Below are positions 33,322-44,536 of a stretch of 64,000 bases of DNA, in pieces. Each line of letters starts with the position of its first letter. Position 1 is the stretch's first letter. The position numbers were made by a program, and so were the translations under genes. The stretch comes from Cryptomeria japonica (taxonomy: Eukaryota; Streptophyta; Pinopsida; Cupressales; Cupressaceae), in NCBI RefSeq assembly GCF_030272615.1, contig NC_081414.1, forward strand, positions 817,014,396 to 817,078,395. The letters are read 5' to 3'. Under the pieces are notes generated by a model. The model did not search any database and was not told where the DNA came from. It saw only the letters and a list, made by a program, of their open reading frames with translations.

Positions 33322-35129
33322 ATGGCTCTTCCCAGGTCTTACTATAATGTTGAATGTAAATTCTTGAAGTAATAGAAGCCACCGGCTGATTCATCCTTGG
33401 ATAATTGGCTTGTTTACTAGATACATTAAAGCCTAGTGATCCACATAAAATGTGAACAGGGTGGCAAGCAAGTAATGTCAAAATTTCTGGACGGAGTACA
33501 CCATCCCGAGGGCTTCCCTTTCTATGGTGCTATAATTTTTCTCTGCCTTCAATAGGAGTCTGCTTGCAAAGTAGACCGGGTGATCTAGCCCATGGTTGCC
33601 AACCTGCGCCAGTGTGGCCCCTAGGGCAAAGTTGGATGCGTCAACGTGTACGTGGAACTCTTTGTCCCAATCAGGATATGTTAGGATTGGCACACCCACC
33701 AACCGTGACTTTAGTTCTTGGAAGGCCTCCTCCTGAGCTGTCCCCCATATATACCATTCACCTTTCCTTGTCATCTTGTCCAAAGGGCAGGATACTCGAG
33801 CAAATTTTTTGATAAATCGCCTATAATGCCCTATGTGTCCTAGGATGGATTTGACTCCCGTGACATCTGTGGGTGCCTCCATTTCCACTATCACCCGAAT
33901 CTTATCTGGGTCAATCTTGAGTCCAGCCTTACACACTCTGTGTCCTAACAACTTCCCTTGAGGCACCATGAATTTGCATTTTTGGGGGTTGAGTGCTAGG
34001 CGAGCTCGCCTGCATCTCTCCATGCATTTGCCAAGTGCGGCCAAATGTGTATCTTGGTTACTGTAGATGGACTAGTCATCCAAGAATGCCCTGAAGTTCC
34101 CTACTGACATCTTTTCAGATATGTGAAGGATTATCCATTGAAAGGTCACTGGTGCATTGCATAATCTGAACGACATTCGATTATACGCGTACATTCCATC
34201 CTCCACTATGAAGGTGGTTTTTAATTTGTCTTCTTCGGTGATGGATATCTGGTTATACCCAAAAAATCCATCCATGAATGAATAAATTTCATGACCGGCC
34301 ACTTCTTCCAAGATGCAATCCGTGAATGGTATTAGAAACAGGTCTTTTATGGTGACCGCGTTAAGGCATCTGAAATCCACGCAGATTCATATCTGGTTTG
34401 CCTCTTTTTTAAGGGATATCACTATGGGCGATACCCACTTGCTAGTCTGCACTTTAAAAATAATCTCAGCTTCGAGCATACGTTCAATTTCATCATTCAC
34501 TCTTGCTGCATAGTTTTTATTCATTCTGTATGGCCTCTTCCGTATAGGTATGGCCCCAGGTACGAGTGAAATTTTGTGTATGCACAGTTCTAGCAGCACC
34601 CCTTTGAGGTCCTTATATGTCCAAGCGAATACATCCTTGTATTCCATGAATATTTTAAACGCAGCGGCTTTCAGGACTGGGTTCCAATCGTCGCCAACCA
34701 GGATGTTTCTTGGCTCTACTTCCATGCCGAGGTTTGTAGGTTTTACGGATTCTTCGTACCAGATTGGTTTTGTCATGTCAAACCTGTGTGTTGGTACTTC
34801 ATTGACTGGGGCATCCCCTTCGGTGTATTCCCCATACGTTGGCAGAAATTCATTCTCGTCCTGATCCTCATCTACCTGCAACATATTACACCCATACAGC
34901 AACTCGTAGTCCTCCATTTGCCAGTGGAAAAGCCCATTAAGGGAATTGGTCTCATCCTCAGAACATCCTTGGATTCCGAGAATGCCTTCCTCATTCAGTT
35001 CCCTTCCGTACTTGCCTCTGTCAACTCTGCCTTTGTCATCTGATTCTGACTCTGACGCGAGTTCTTCGCTCACAAGTTGTGTTTTCAGGTTGATAATAAA
35101 TTTTCTCTCGGCTTTCTCCATTGACAACA
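33322..35129 (-). pseudogene. Element F reverse transcriptase and RNase H
   Basis: The linker ends in FKIFMEYKDVFAWTYKDLKG. RT follows: RPYRMNKNYAARVNDEIERM, EAEIIFKVQTSKWVSPIV, MDFRCLNAVT, FMDGFFGYNQI, and a catalytic FLDD at 34075-34086 with TAG directly after it (34072-34074). Then KLLGHRVCKAGLKIDPDKI and an RNase H with HVDASNFALGATLAQ and STIEREALGMVYSVQKF, catalytic Asp and Glu kept. Unlike A and J, no extra RNase H is seen. It is the same frame throughout, disrupted by stops. Confidence 0.85.
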
Positions 35130-36108
35130 TGTTACGCTTCCAATTGTGATTCACCCTAGCTGCCACCAACCACCCTCTGCCCAGAATGGTGTCATATCCT
35201 TTCTTGGTTAGCGGAATCACCATGAAGTTGAGGACAAATGGTTGTGTCCCGATGGTAACTTATTGCGCCATGAGCATTCCAAGGGGTTTGATACCATGTT
35301 GATCCACTCCTAGTAAGTTAAAGGTTGACGTCCATAGTGTTGGTTTGCCAAGTTGCTTCTAGGTTTCTTCCAGAAGCATATTCACTCCAGACTCACCATC
35401 GACAATAGTGTCAGTCAGAATGGTTCACAGTATTCCCATTTCTACCACCGCTGGGTGTCAGCCACTATATAGTGCTAGGACCAATGGGTCTGTAGGTGTT
35501 CTACCAATACCATCCGTATTATGGGTTGCTTGATTGTGCGGGGTTACTTGGACCATATGTAGGAGTGTCGTACATAATTGTGACATCATTTCCAGGAGGT
35601 CTTTCATTTTCACCGGCACTTCAATCTGCAGCATTTGCTTCAGGATATTCTCCTCCGCCTCAGATCAAGAGGTACTTACTGCTTCCTGGGTGCTCCTTTG
35701 TGCCAACATTTCCTTCACCACTTCCGCCTTGGCCTCCAGCACCCGCTGCTTCTCCATGCGAGGGTCTGGGAATGTGGCCTTCTTTGCCTACGACCATGTG
35801 ATTGCCAATACCCGTTCCTCCATCCTGTTGATGTAGAGCAGGTTTACTCTAGACTTTGGGCATGTTCCATCATCATGGTCTCCAGGCCCACACCATTTGC
35901 ATAATTTTTGTGGAGTTTCTTCAGAGGTGCACTCTCTAGCAAAGTGGCCCCATTGATTGCAGGCTCAGCACTGGATCATTGGCCGTCCCTTTGCATCATA
36001 TTGGATTCGGCTCCTATTATTATTATTGGTCCTCCCCCCTCGCTGGTTGTTCCGATATCTGCCAGATGATGCATTATTGTTGGCAGTTTGCGAAGTTCCA
36101 ACGGCCGA
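35130..36108 (-). pseudogene. Element F aspartic protease and linker
   Basis: Near 35385-35420 the minus strand reads TIVDGESGVNML, matching the DGGSGVN-type active site of one gypsy lineage (Asp kept, second Gly changed to Glu). It is followed by VIPLTKKGYDTILGRGWL at 35223-35170, the C-terminal retropepsin motif. A linker with stops precedes it up to the zinc knuckles. Confidence 0.6.
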
Positions 36109-37920
36109 CTACTCTTGCGTGAAGAGAACTTGTTGGTTCCTGGTTTTCATATTGTAGGGACATTCCTTTGTCAAATGTCCCGCAATCTGGCAAATGTCAC
36201 AGAAAGCCTTCTTGGGATAGGACCTCTTGGTGTGTCTGTCACTCCTACAGTCAATACACCACACTTCATTTTCTTCTGTCTTACTTGTACTCCCTTTCAT
36301 GGCTTTGAATTCTTTCAACATTCATTCCATGTTCTTTTGGAGTGTGTGTACCTTTTTACTCGATTCACCACCGCTACTGCTTTCCCCATCAGAATTTTCA
36401 TCATCGTCAGATGAATATTTATTACTTTTCTTCTTCCTTGATGTTTTGTATTCGCTCTCTAGGTACGTCGGTGGTACAATCTTCATTTTTTTTTGTAGGT
36501 AGGATTTCAATCCTTCCACAAACCATCACTTTTTCAAGCCCTCAGCCGGTTGACTTTCCATTTTACCCAACAATTCCTTCAATCTCCTATTGTATGCCCA
36601 TACTGTCTCCTTGGTACCTTGTTTGGTATTGTATATCTTTGTTACAATTTCATTGTCATCATGGAGAAACTGAAACTCCTCTGTGAATTCCTTCTATAGG
36701 TTGGCCCACGTGGCCACTTTTTCCTTATCTACATCGAAGTACCAATCTATGGCGACTCCACGTAACGTGGCTAGAAACTGTTGTACCCAGTCATTCTGGT
36801 CTGTCACTCCGTTGGCAAACCAAATGGTTTCACATGTACGGCAGTGCTGTAGGGGGTCTTCCTTGCCACCCCCTGTGAAATTTGGTAATTTTTGTTTACT
36901 CACCATCCCGGGTCATCTTCTTGGGGGTGGTTTTGTCTATGTCTGTGGCCCTGTGTTGCTTCCTTCGGTGGCGTTGGTGGTGTGTCCTGCATGGGCGACT
37001 AGAGGTACGATGTTTTACCTATCATGTGTGGCACCTACACCCATACGGTTACCCTCCCCTTCACTCTCACACGCGCCCACTCCTGGTTCCTATTGGTGAT
37101 CTTCACTCCATGGCGTAAGGGATAAGTTTCTGAACTGATCCCGAGTCTCCTCAACTAGATTTCACCGTAACCTTGTTTCTTCCAGAAACTCTTCATGGCT
37201 CCACATCCTACGATGATCTGGCAATGCGTAGAAATTTCCATCAGCCTCTCCACCCTCTGTGACACCTCCTTGGTTCCCCTTGGGCCCCCCTTCAGTAGTT
37301 CATCCTTCGGAAAGTTTCCTCAGCCTCCATCTGCGTTCTACTTGTTGCTCCAGAATCAAGGCCCTCTGTGCGGCCTCCCACTCATTTGTTTCTGCTTTTT
37401 TCTTTCTATCTTTATTCAATAGGTTTGGCATTAATTGTTGCACATTTCCATAACTCACAATTCATAAATCAAAATATGTCTTTATTAATTCATTTGCTCA
37501 AGTACAACTCATGTCAATGACACTTTTATTTGAAAATAAAAAGTTCAACGTTCAATTCCCTCCTATCCTGGCGCCATCCCATTTCGTTTCCTATTGGCTG
37601 TTTTCTTCATAGTTGCGAAGGATCTGTTGGCGTCACTCTTCCTAGGCAATCTCCTCCAGGTGCACCTGTTGTGCTAGCGATGCTTGTGTAAGAAACCGGG
37701 GGAGGTGGTTCATCAACCGGTTCACTGTCGGGCTAACCTCCAGAGCTGTCCACACGACACTTGGTGGGATTTCCGCCTCTGCCGCCTCTCATCGGACGTA
37801 GGTCTGGATGGCTACTTGGAGTAGAATTGAAAATTCTCTCATTATCGTGTCTTTTCCTATGTAAAGTTTCATTTGTGCATCGTCTACCTCTGGGTTTATT
37901 TCACCAACTTGTAGGCCCAT
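36109..37920 (-). pseudogene. Element F gag
   Basis: The frame opens at ATG 37920 (MGLQVGEINPEVDDAQMKLY), 41 nt after the primer site. The overlapping upstream ATG at 37940 is out of frame and stops after 14 codons. The core at 36906-36694 reads KLPNFTGGGKEDPLQHCRTC and AIDWYFDVDKEKVATWANL. A Ser/Asp-rich segment follows. Two zinc knuckles come next: CIDCRSDRHTKRSY (last Cys lost to Tyr) and CDICQIAGHLTKEC (intact CCHC). It is one frame with integrase over ~6 kb. Confidence 0.75.
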
Positions 37921-37960
37921 TGTGTCTGTGCGCCATCCATGTCTTCCGTTCCTGAGTATG

Positions 37961-37977
37961 TCTAGGCAACGATGCCA
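37961..37977 (-). other. Primer-binding site of element F (Asp tRNA type)
   Basis: On the minus strand TGGCATCGTTGCC lies 2 nt from the LTR end. It differs by one base from TGGCGCCGTTGCC, used by plant gypsy elements primed with tRNA-Asp. Confidence 0.65.
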
Positions 37978-37979
37978 AA

Positions 37980-38182
37980 TGTTTTCCCTCTCAAGTGAAT
38001 ACTTAAAGCATGAAGTACATAATGTAGAACAATGCTATAGATATCAGACAAGTATTAGATATGTTATTCCATTCATAATTTGTGTCCTTTACAAGTTACA
38101 ATGAGGAGTATATAAAGATACCGAGGGGGTGTGAGTGCCAACCGCCGCATCGCAACTGCCACCCCTCGGGTGCCAACTAACA
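37980..38182 (-). repeat. Short 5' LTR of element F (~203 bp)
   Basis: Bounded by TGTTTTCC next to the primer site and by CCAACTAACA. The minus strand holds TTTATATACTCC, a TATA-like box, about 75 bp from its 5' end. The short length is unusual for gypsy. The outer boundary is inferred from the CA end only, because no second LTR is present. Confidence 0.45.
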
Positions 38183-38249
38183 AACCCAATTACAAATTAA
38201 TTAACTATTTGTATTCTTGTATACAATAATGTGGCTAACAACAACTAAA

Positions 38250-38640
38250 ATCTCTCAATACTCACAAGCTCGCGACTTAAACTGACTAATGATAAAGGAC
38301 CTATGAGCTAGCGATAACCATAAAATCTCAAAACTTTTTATCTCTTGACCGTAGCGACCCAGCGAGTACCAACAAAAATTGATGTTTTATGTTAATTACC
38401 ATCATAAATAGGTGTGAGCAGTGGCACATAGACCATTAATGACTTACTCGCTAACTCTCGCAGCTATAATGCATGACATCAAACCAATTCGAGACCTCGC
38501 GACCAAATCAATTTCATTAATAATCTCTAGCTCGCTAACATAAAATGCTAACACTCAAAAAACTAGAGACCTCACGATTTAAACCCAAACCAACACTCGC
38601 TAACTTGCCACTTAAATTGTTAAACATGTAATTTATTTTC
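38250..38640 (+). repeat. Dispersed CTCGCGA-type repeat block 3
   Basis: Contains CACAAGCTCGCGACTTAAAC, GAGCTAGCGATAACCATAAAA and GAGACCTCGCGACCAAATC. The part 38446-38600 matches 15069-15220 nearly base for base in the same orientation, which ties this block to block 1. Confidence 0.55.
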
Positions 38641-39017
38641 TAAATCTACACAAAACCCTAATCACCATGAACATCATGTTAAGCATTTAATGTAGGATAG
38701 TAGAAAGGTTCTAACAATTATGCAATATGAATAATTTTATGGATCTTGTGACACAAATTGTTGCATTTCATATTCAACATATTGTGGAACCAATTTACTA
38801 ATAATTTAGAAAATAAATTCTAATTATTTACTAATAATTCAAATTCACAATTAAAAATATGAAATAAGTATTCATTTTGATTGACAAATTCAAGGAATAC
38901 AATATCAGAAATCATCAATGACAACTATAGTATTGCAAATTGAAATTGTAATATGACTCAAGAACTATAGTATAATTATAAATACCTATAAACTGACTGT
39001 TAATTCACTTTAGTGAC
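38641..39017 (-). other. AT-rich 3' flank of the transposase relic
   Basis: No gene or repeat found. Strongly AT-rich; lies between block 3 and the transposase stop codon. Confidence 0.3.
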
Positions 39018-41806
39018 TCAGTCTGAGGCTTCTATATCCCAAATGGACTCAAGATCCGGAAACTGACTAGTACTAACAGGTTCATCTTCATTCTGAGTCG
39101 AGTATTCAAAAATTTCTTCGTCTTCATGTTGACTCTGAGTCTGTGATCCATCATTTGTCTCAGCACTAGCACTAGCAGTAGCACCACCAGCTTTTAAAGT
39201 GTTGCACAACCCTCGTCTTTCACGCATGGAATTCCAAATTACCAGTGCCCTATCATATGGAAAATCTCTAACATTATACTGAGTTACAAACAACCTCAAG
39301 CAAGTTTCCAAATTTTTGTCTAATTTGTTTCTGATCTTTGATTTCAAATTCCCTAAAGCACTGAAAACTCTCTCATCTTCCACCGACCCCAATATCATTG
39401 TTTGACATAAATCAGCAAGTTTCAAATATCCCGGTATTGCAATACGCAATACTTCACTTTGATCTATCGTTTTCGAAAGCCTTGTGATTGATCCAGGTTT
39501 AAATGGATTCTCCAAGTTAACCAACTATTGTTTCATAAACAATGCAAAGTGTTTACATTGTTTTTTAAGATAATATGAATTTAATATTCCTTCTATTGGC
39601 TATCCATTGCAATATGCATCTTTTGAAAATGTCAATATCAATTCCTCTAGTATTTTATGAAACATCTTTGGGTCATTTGGATTATCTCCAATTGAATGCC
39701 AAAATTGAGGATACACACAACCCATGGCTTCAAGTATTTCTTCTCGAGGGAATCTTTCACGAATATCAATTGAAAGTTCATATGCAATAGACTTCAAATT
39801 ATAACTAACAGATTTAACAATCTTGTCAAAATATTCCTTTCTAATTGGTAGTGCTCTGCCTCGCTTGCCCATCTTATATTGGTGCATTGGTAACTGAAAT
39901 CCTTTTATAAAGACACATAACTCATTTTTTGTATTGAAATGTAAAAAAGTTTCATCATGATTCAAATCTGTAATTATCTACTACCTAAAAAAATTTGGGC
40001 TTCGCCATGTTAGATCTGTATATAGACCATCCAGGCTCAAACATGTCATTTTACGGAGAGTGCTATACTCATTGATATACATAGTTATGTCTTGGGATTA
40101 ACAAGTTTGTTCATTGAAACCAGCATGGGGAGAAGACTAGCTAAAGTTAACAAAGTCTCTATATCACTTAACTTATGTAAGAGATCAAGAGCTTTGTCTA
40201 CTGTGAGGCATTGGTCATACATTAGTCCGATCAAGGATTGATATTCTACTCATTCCGCTGGTCCATGCAAGGAGATCCATCTGGTCTCAACATCCCTAAG
40301 AAGCTTGTTTCCTATTGTTACTCCCTCAGCAAAAATCTAAAATTTTGCAAAACATTTAGGACTTCAACAAATGCATGAGTGGAGCTCGTGGACCAGATCA
40401 TCAACTTTTGACACTGTAGGGAAATTCCTTACAATTCTATATGCTAAATTCATTTGATGGGCCATGCAGTAAATGCCAACCATGTATGGTGCAATACTAT
40501 TTTGTAATCTTGTGCAAAGACCGGTCTTTTGACCTTGTATTACTACAGCTCCATCATCTCCAACACACACTAACTTCTTGGAAATTGTCAAGTCATCCAT
40601 ACCAGCAATTTCATTCAAAGTTTTCTTAACTTCCAAATATAAATTTTATGGTGTTGAATTTCCCCTCATTTTATGAACACAGAGTAGATGAACTCGGTGC
40701 ACGTTTTCTTTTACAGTATACACATGCATACAAACTCAAGAAGTGTTATCTACCATAGTAACTTCATCTCTGGATAATGAAATGAAATTTGACACTTTTA
40801 CACTCTCTTGTAAAATTTTCTTTTCCACCTCAGCGAGATAGTTTGCCATTTCCCATTCAGCATTTATTGACCAATGTGACATAGGATAGGTAGGAACATT
40901 AAAAAAGACAATAAATTACTAAATTCTGGGAAATCTTTCATAGGATGCCCTCTCGATAGAATATGAAAAATAACACTCATCTAAACAGTCTTTGCCACGT
41001 TTGCATCTTTTTGCTGCATGTTCAATCCCAACCTTGATTGTATTTCCAAATCCATTATTACCAATCAGTGTCATTTTGTGCTTATGCTCTTCATATTTCA
41101 CAACATACTTAACATGAAGACATTATTCCTTTGATTTCCATCTTACTACTGGTGTTTCCTTTCCATCTATGATATGTTTTTCATAAACCTTACCAATATG
41201 CTTTTCTATGGTGTCAAGCTTTAGCTGCATCTTCTTCTCTCTTTTAGTTTTCCAGTTACAAATCTTACACCTGCATTATGTTGGTTGTTCATCATTGTTT
41301 GGGACTGGTTCAATGAATGGGTACTTTTCTACCCAATAAATCTTAAAACTCCTTGTCATCTCCCACTCTCGCCCTAGTTTTACTTGTCTTTTTCTTTTTT
41401 TCCTACCAACATCATCTTCAGTACTAGCATTTGCATCCGAGTGAATTATCTCATTATGTGTATCCCTTAGAACACCTTTTGTCATGTCGGTATTGTCATC
41501 CCCATTTGATGCATTTAACTCAATGCCAATCCCACCTTGTGGTGGTGGTGATCTACTGTGAATGGCTACTGCAACTGCAGAAGTTAATGGACTAGAAACT
41601 TTGCCAATTCCAAAGAAAAACTTTATGGTAGTATCTTTAAGTTTAAGTTTTGGGCGTTTTGATGGCCTCCCAATCCCTTTAGTTTCACCACCCTGAGGAG
41701 TCTTACCCTTGTCTAACATCCCAATCACTTCACCACCCTGAGGAGTCTCAGTCTCACCCTTGTTTGACATCTCAATCCCTTCACCACCTTGAGGAGTCTC
41801 ACCCAT
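39018..41806 (-). pseudogene. hAT-type transposase relic
   Basis: The N-terminal part (41806-41276) has four similar TPQGGE repeats, then IGRPSKRPKLKLKDTTIKFF. A Cys-rich segment follows just after a stop (CRCKICNWKTKRE ... EKH), resembling a BED-type zinc finger. The middle has WEMANYLAEVEKKILQESVK and KTLNEIAGMDDLTISKKLV. The C-terminus (39524-39018) has VEDERVFSALGNLKSKIRNK and DKNLETCLRLFVTQYNV, the hAT C-terminal dimerisation signature. The frame is constant from 41806 to ~40364 and then shifts by one. Stops are frequent. It would cut and paste element C. Confidence 0.75.
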
Positions 41807-41879
41807 GTCTGACTATGACATCTTGATTCTTGACCTCTCACTACGAATTAAAAGTTAAAAATAATACTATCAAGTATGA

Positions 41880-42510
41880 AGAAATGATTACTCACCTTTA
41901 TGCCTTCTCAATTCTCTGAATCAAGAATCAGGAATGCCTAGGCTTGTGTTGTAGGATTGTAACTCTAGCCCTCCGCCCTACAATGAACTTCGATGTTCCA
42001 ACTCAAATTGCGGAATGTGAATTGAGAGCTCCCAAATTTACTAATCAGACATGAATAAATTGTAAGAAAGAGTGTATTTATATCAATCCATGATTGCATT
42101 TTTGGTGAATTGCATGGGCGTGCAATGAACATTTAATTTAAGTGTGGCCAAATGGGTCCTCGAATACTTATAATGTTTTAATTGATATTGGCAAATTTGG
42201 CCGATGCGTGCAATGAACATTTAATTTACCATTGGCGAATTAGGTCCTGGGTACATAGTCATTTTACTATTGCTAGCAAATAACGAAGGTGATCTAATAC
42301 CCACATCCGAGTGATTCCAGGTGAATATTACGGGCATGCATGTCAAATGGTGTGTGGTCAATGGTGAAGCCAGAATACAGTATACCATTAACCCCAAAAT
42401 TTTGGGCAATTTGATCATGATGTTGCCCCAGACTATTTGCCATTTCCTTAAAAAAAATGCAAAAATACGCGAAATTCGCTAATTTGCGAAGATTCACCAC
42501 TAAAAAGCTC
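41880..42510 (-). other. Right terminal region of element C
   Basis: No gene. GCGTGCAATGAACATTTAAT occurs at about 42118 and again at about 42206. GGCGAATTAGG near 42230 resembles GGCGAATTAGCC near 14353 at the other end. AAATTCGCTAATTTGCGAAG near 42470-42490 is partly self-complementary. The junction with copia coding sequence is near 42511 (ALAEPEENDHV). Confidence 0.35.
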
Positions 42511-43650
42511 TTGCTGAGCCTGAAGAGAATGATCATGTTATTCCTAGGTATGTGAGACTGAATCACAGTCTTGAATAGATAATTGGAGATAAGGATGTCA
42601 GTGTACTAACTAGAAGGAGAATAAGAGAGAACTCTTGCATGATCTCCACCTTTGAACCTAGAAGTGCTAAGGAGGCATTTGGTGATGATCATTAGGTGAA
42701 AGCTATGGAGGAGGAGCTGGATCAAATTGAGAAAAACAACACTTGGACCCTGGTACACCGACCGATAAACAAGAATGTTATAGGTACTAAATGGGTGTTT
42801 AGAAACAAGTTAAATGAAGATGGTGTTGTAGTTTGTAAAAAGGCAAGATTAGTATGCAAAGGTTATGCACAAGAAGAAGGAGAGGATTATGGAGAAACTT
42901 TTGCACCAGTAGCAAGACTAGAAAGTGTTAGAAATTGCTTGCATTTGTAGCTCATAAGAAGTTCAAGGTATACCAGATGGATGTCAAGTCTGCATTTTTA
43001 AATGGGACTGGAAGAAGAGGTTTATATAGAGCAACCTGATGGTTATGCATTGACAAAAAAGGAAGACATGGTATGCAAATTGCATAAAGCTTTGTATGGA
43101 TTAAAGCAGGCACCCAGAGCATGGTATGAACGACTTCATACTCATTTGATGAAAATAGGCTTTGCTAGAACCAGTGATGATAACAATATTTATCTCAAGT
43201 CTGAAGGAGATGAAATACTGGTCAGTGAAGTATTTGTTGATGACATTATATTTAGAGGTAATGATGACATGAGTAATTATTTTGCAGATAAAATGAAGAA
43301 TGAATTTGAGATGTCATTAATAGGGGAAATAAAAAATTTCATAGGCTTACAGATACAACAAGTGAAGAATGGTATTTCATTACTCAATCCAAGTATGTGA
43401 AAGAGGTTTTGAAGACTTTCGGTATGACTGTAAACCAGTTGGAACTCCAATGGTTACAGGTTGTAAATTATCCAAGGAAGATGCATCTAAGTTTGTAGAT
43501 GAAAAGGAATACAGGTCAATGATTGGCAAATTACACTATGTTGTTCACAGTCGACCGGTTATTGCCCATGCAGTTGGTATTGTTGCTAGATTTCAGAAGA
43601 ATCCAAAGGAGGCACATCTGATGGCAACCAAAAGAATTTTTTGATATCTG
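42511..43650 (+). pseudogene. Element B reverse transcriptase (Ty1/copia)
   Basis: Resumes with ALAEPEENDHVIPRYVRLNH, then [62 protein letters not shown] frameshift near 42935 is restored near 43002 (GLEEEVYIEQPDGYAL). The catalytic box is VFVDDIIF (Phe for the usual Tyr). GLKQAPRAWYERL and IGEIKNFIGLQIQQ are typical of copia RT. A second shift near 43370-43430 precedes CKPVGTPMVTGCKL. Confidence 0.85.
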
Positions 43651-44181
43651 AAAGGTACTATTGACTATGGGTTATGGTATCCATATGGTGGAAATTTTGA
43701 TTTGAAAGCATACACAGATGCTGATTGGGAAGGAAATATTGATGACCGAAAAAGTACTACTGGTTGAGCATTCTTTCTAGGAGGAAGGCTAGTTTCCTGG
43801 AGTAGTAAAAAGAAGATTTGTCCCTCACAATCTACTATTGAAGCTGAGTATATAGTAGCTTATATGAATTGCACACAAGATATGTGGATGACACACATTT
43901 TGGAAGGTTTGAAGATGGAAATCTCAGAACTAATAAAGATTTTGTGTGATAATACAAGTGCAATATACATTTCTAAAAATCTTATTTTGCACACAAGGAC
44001 TAAGCACATTAAATTGAAATATCACTTCTTGAGGGAAAAAGTTCAAAGTAAAGATGTTATCTTGGAGCATGTTTCTACCAAGGAGCAGCTTGTAGATATC
44101 TTTACCAAACCTCTACCTAAGACCACTTTCGAGTATCTTAGAAGTCAATTGGAGGTTGTCCCTCTTCATGAAGTTAGTTGA
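43651..44181 (+). pseudogene. Element B RNase H and C-terminus of pol
   Basis: Reads LKAYTDADWEGN (catalytic Asp), STTG then a stop, SWSSKKKICPSQSTIEAEYI (Glu), LCDNTSAIYISKNL (Asp), HTRTKHIKLKYHFLRE and DIFTKPLPKTTFEYLRSQL. All standard copia RNase H motifs are present. The stop at 44179 ends pol. Confidence 0.85.
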
Positions 44182-44524
44182 GCATGATGTTGCTTATATT
44201 AGTCCCTGAACCACTTGCAGAATTTCACATGGATTGATGAAGAAGTGGATGCATTCCACAAGGGGAGCATCAAGTTGTAGAATGATGTTGATGGACAATG
44301 AGAGCACAATTACATTTTCTTTTTACTTTCACTTTGGCATTGTTGTCAAAGGGGGAGAAGAGTTATGTGATTGAGGAGAAGAATTATGTGTCTGATTAGG
44401 TGAACAAATAGTCCGCTAAAGATAGATAACAACAAGGTGAATACTTGGTAATGTAAACCAAGATTCCTATTCACCAATCTCAGCAGCAATCATAGGGATT
44501 GATATTTGTATTTCCATCAATGCC
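44182..44524 (+). other. Element B 3' untranslated region
   Basis: 343 bp between the pol stop and the purine tract. A second purine-rich AAAGGGGGAGAAG near 44348 may be an internal tract. Nothing else seen. Confidence 0.5.
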
Positions 44525-44536
44525 AAAGGGGGAGAT
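44525..44536 (+). other. Polypurine tract of element B
   Basis: AAAGGGGGAGAT directly precedes TGTTGGCATTTTG, the standard copia arrangement that primes plus-strand synthesis. Confidence 0.85.

Larger units (their letters stand above)
29840..38182 (-). mobile_element. Element F: Ty3/gypsy retrotransposon, 3' end truncated
   Basis: The order on the minus strand is: short LTR (38182-37980), Asp-tRNA-type primer site, gag, protease, RT, RNase H, integrase (ends 31951), low-complexity DNA, then a relative of the retroelement-associated protein (31468 to ~29850). The matching 3' LTR is absent from the left end, so the element is truncated there. It sits between CTCGCGA blocks 2 and 3, consistent with insertion into element C. 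Confidence 0.7.
14241..42510 (-). mobile_element. Element C: hAT-like DNA transposon relic, itself carrying two large insertions
   Basis: This is the DNA that separates copia integrase from copia RT. Its right part holds a hAT-type transposase relic (39018-41806, minus). Blocks with the same CTCGCGA-type repeat family occur at 14640-15363, 29270-29830 and 38250-38640, all on the same strand. I infer one original element of roughly 6-8 kb, with insertions at about 15364-29270 and 29840-38182. Terminal inverted repeats and the 8-bp target duplication were not found. TAAGAACC on the left and TAAAAAGC on the right agree at only 6 of 8 positions. Confidence 0.5.

Noticed and set aside
34313-37453. 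Many plus-strand open frames of 60-140 codons
   Set aside because: They lie opposite the well-supported minus-strand gag-pol of element F and have no family motifs.
14233-42518. TAAGAACC / TAAAAAGC as the hAT 8-bp target duplication
   Set aside because: Only 6 of 8 match, and no terminal inverted repeat supports those exact edges.
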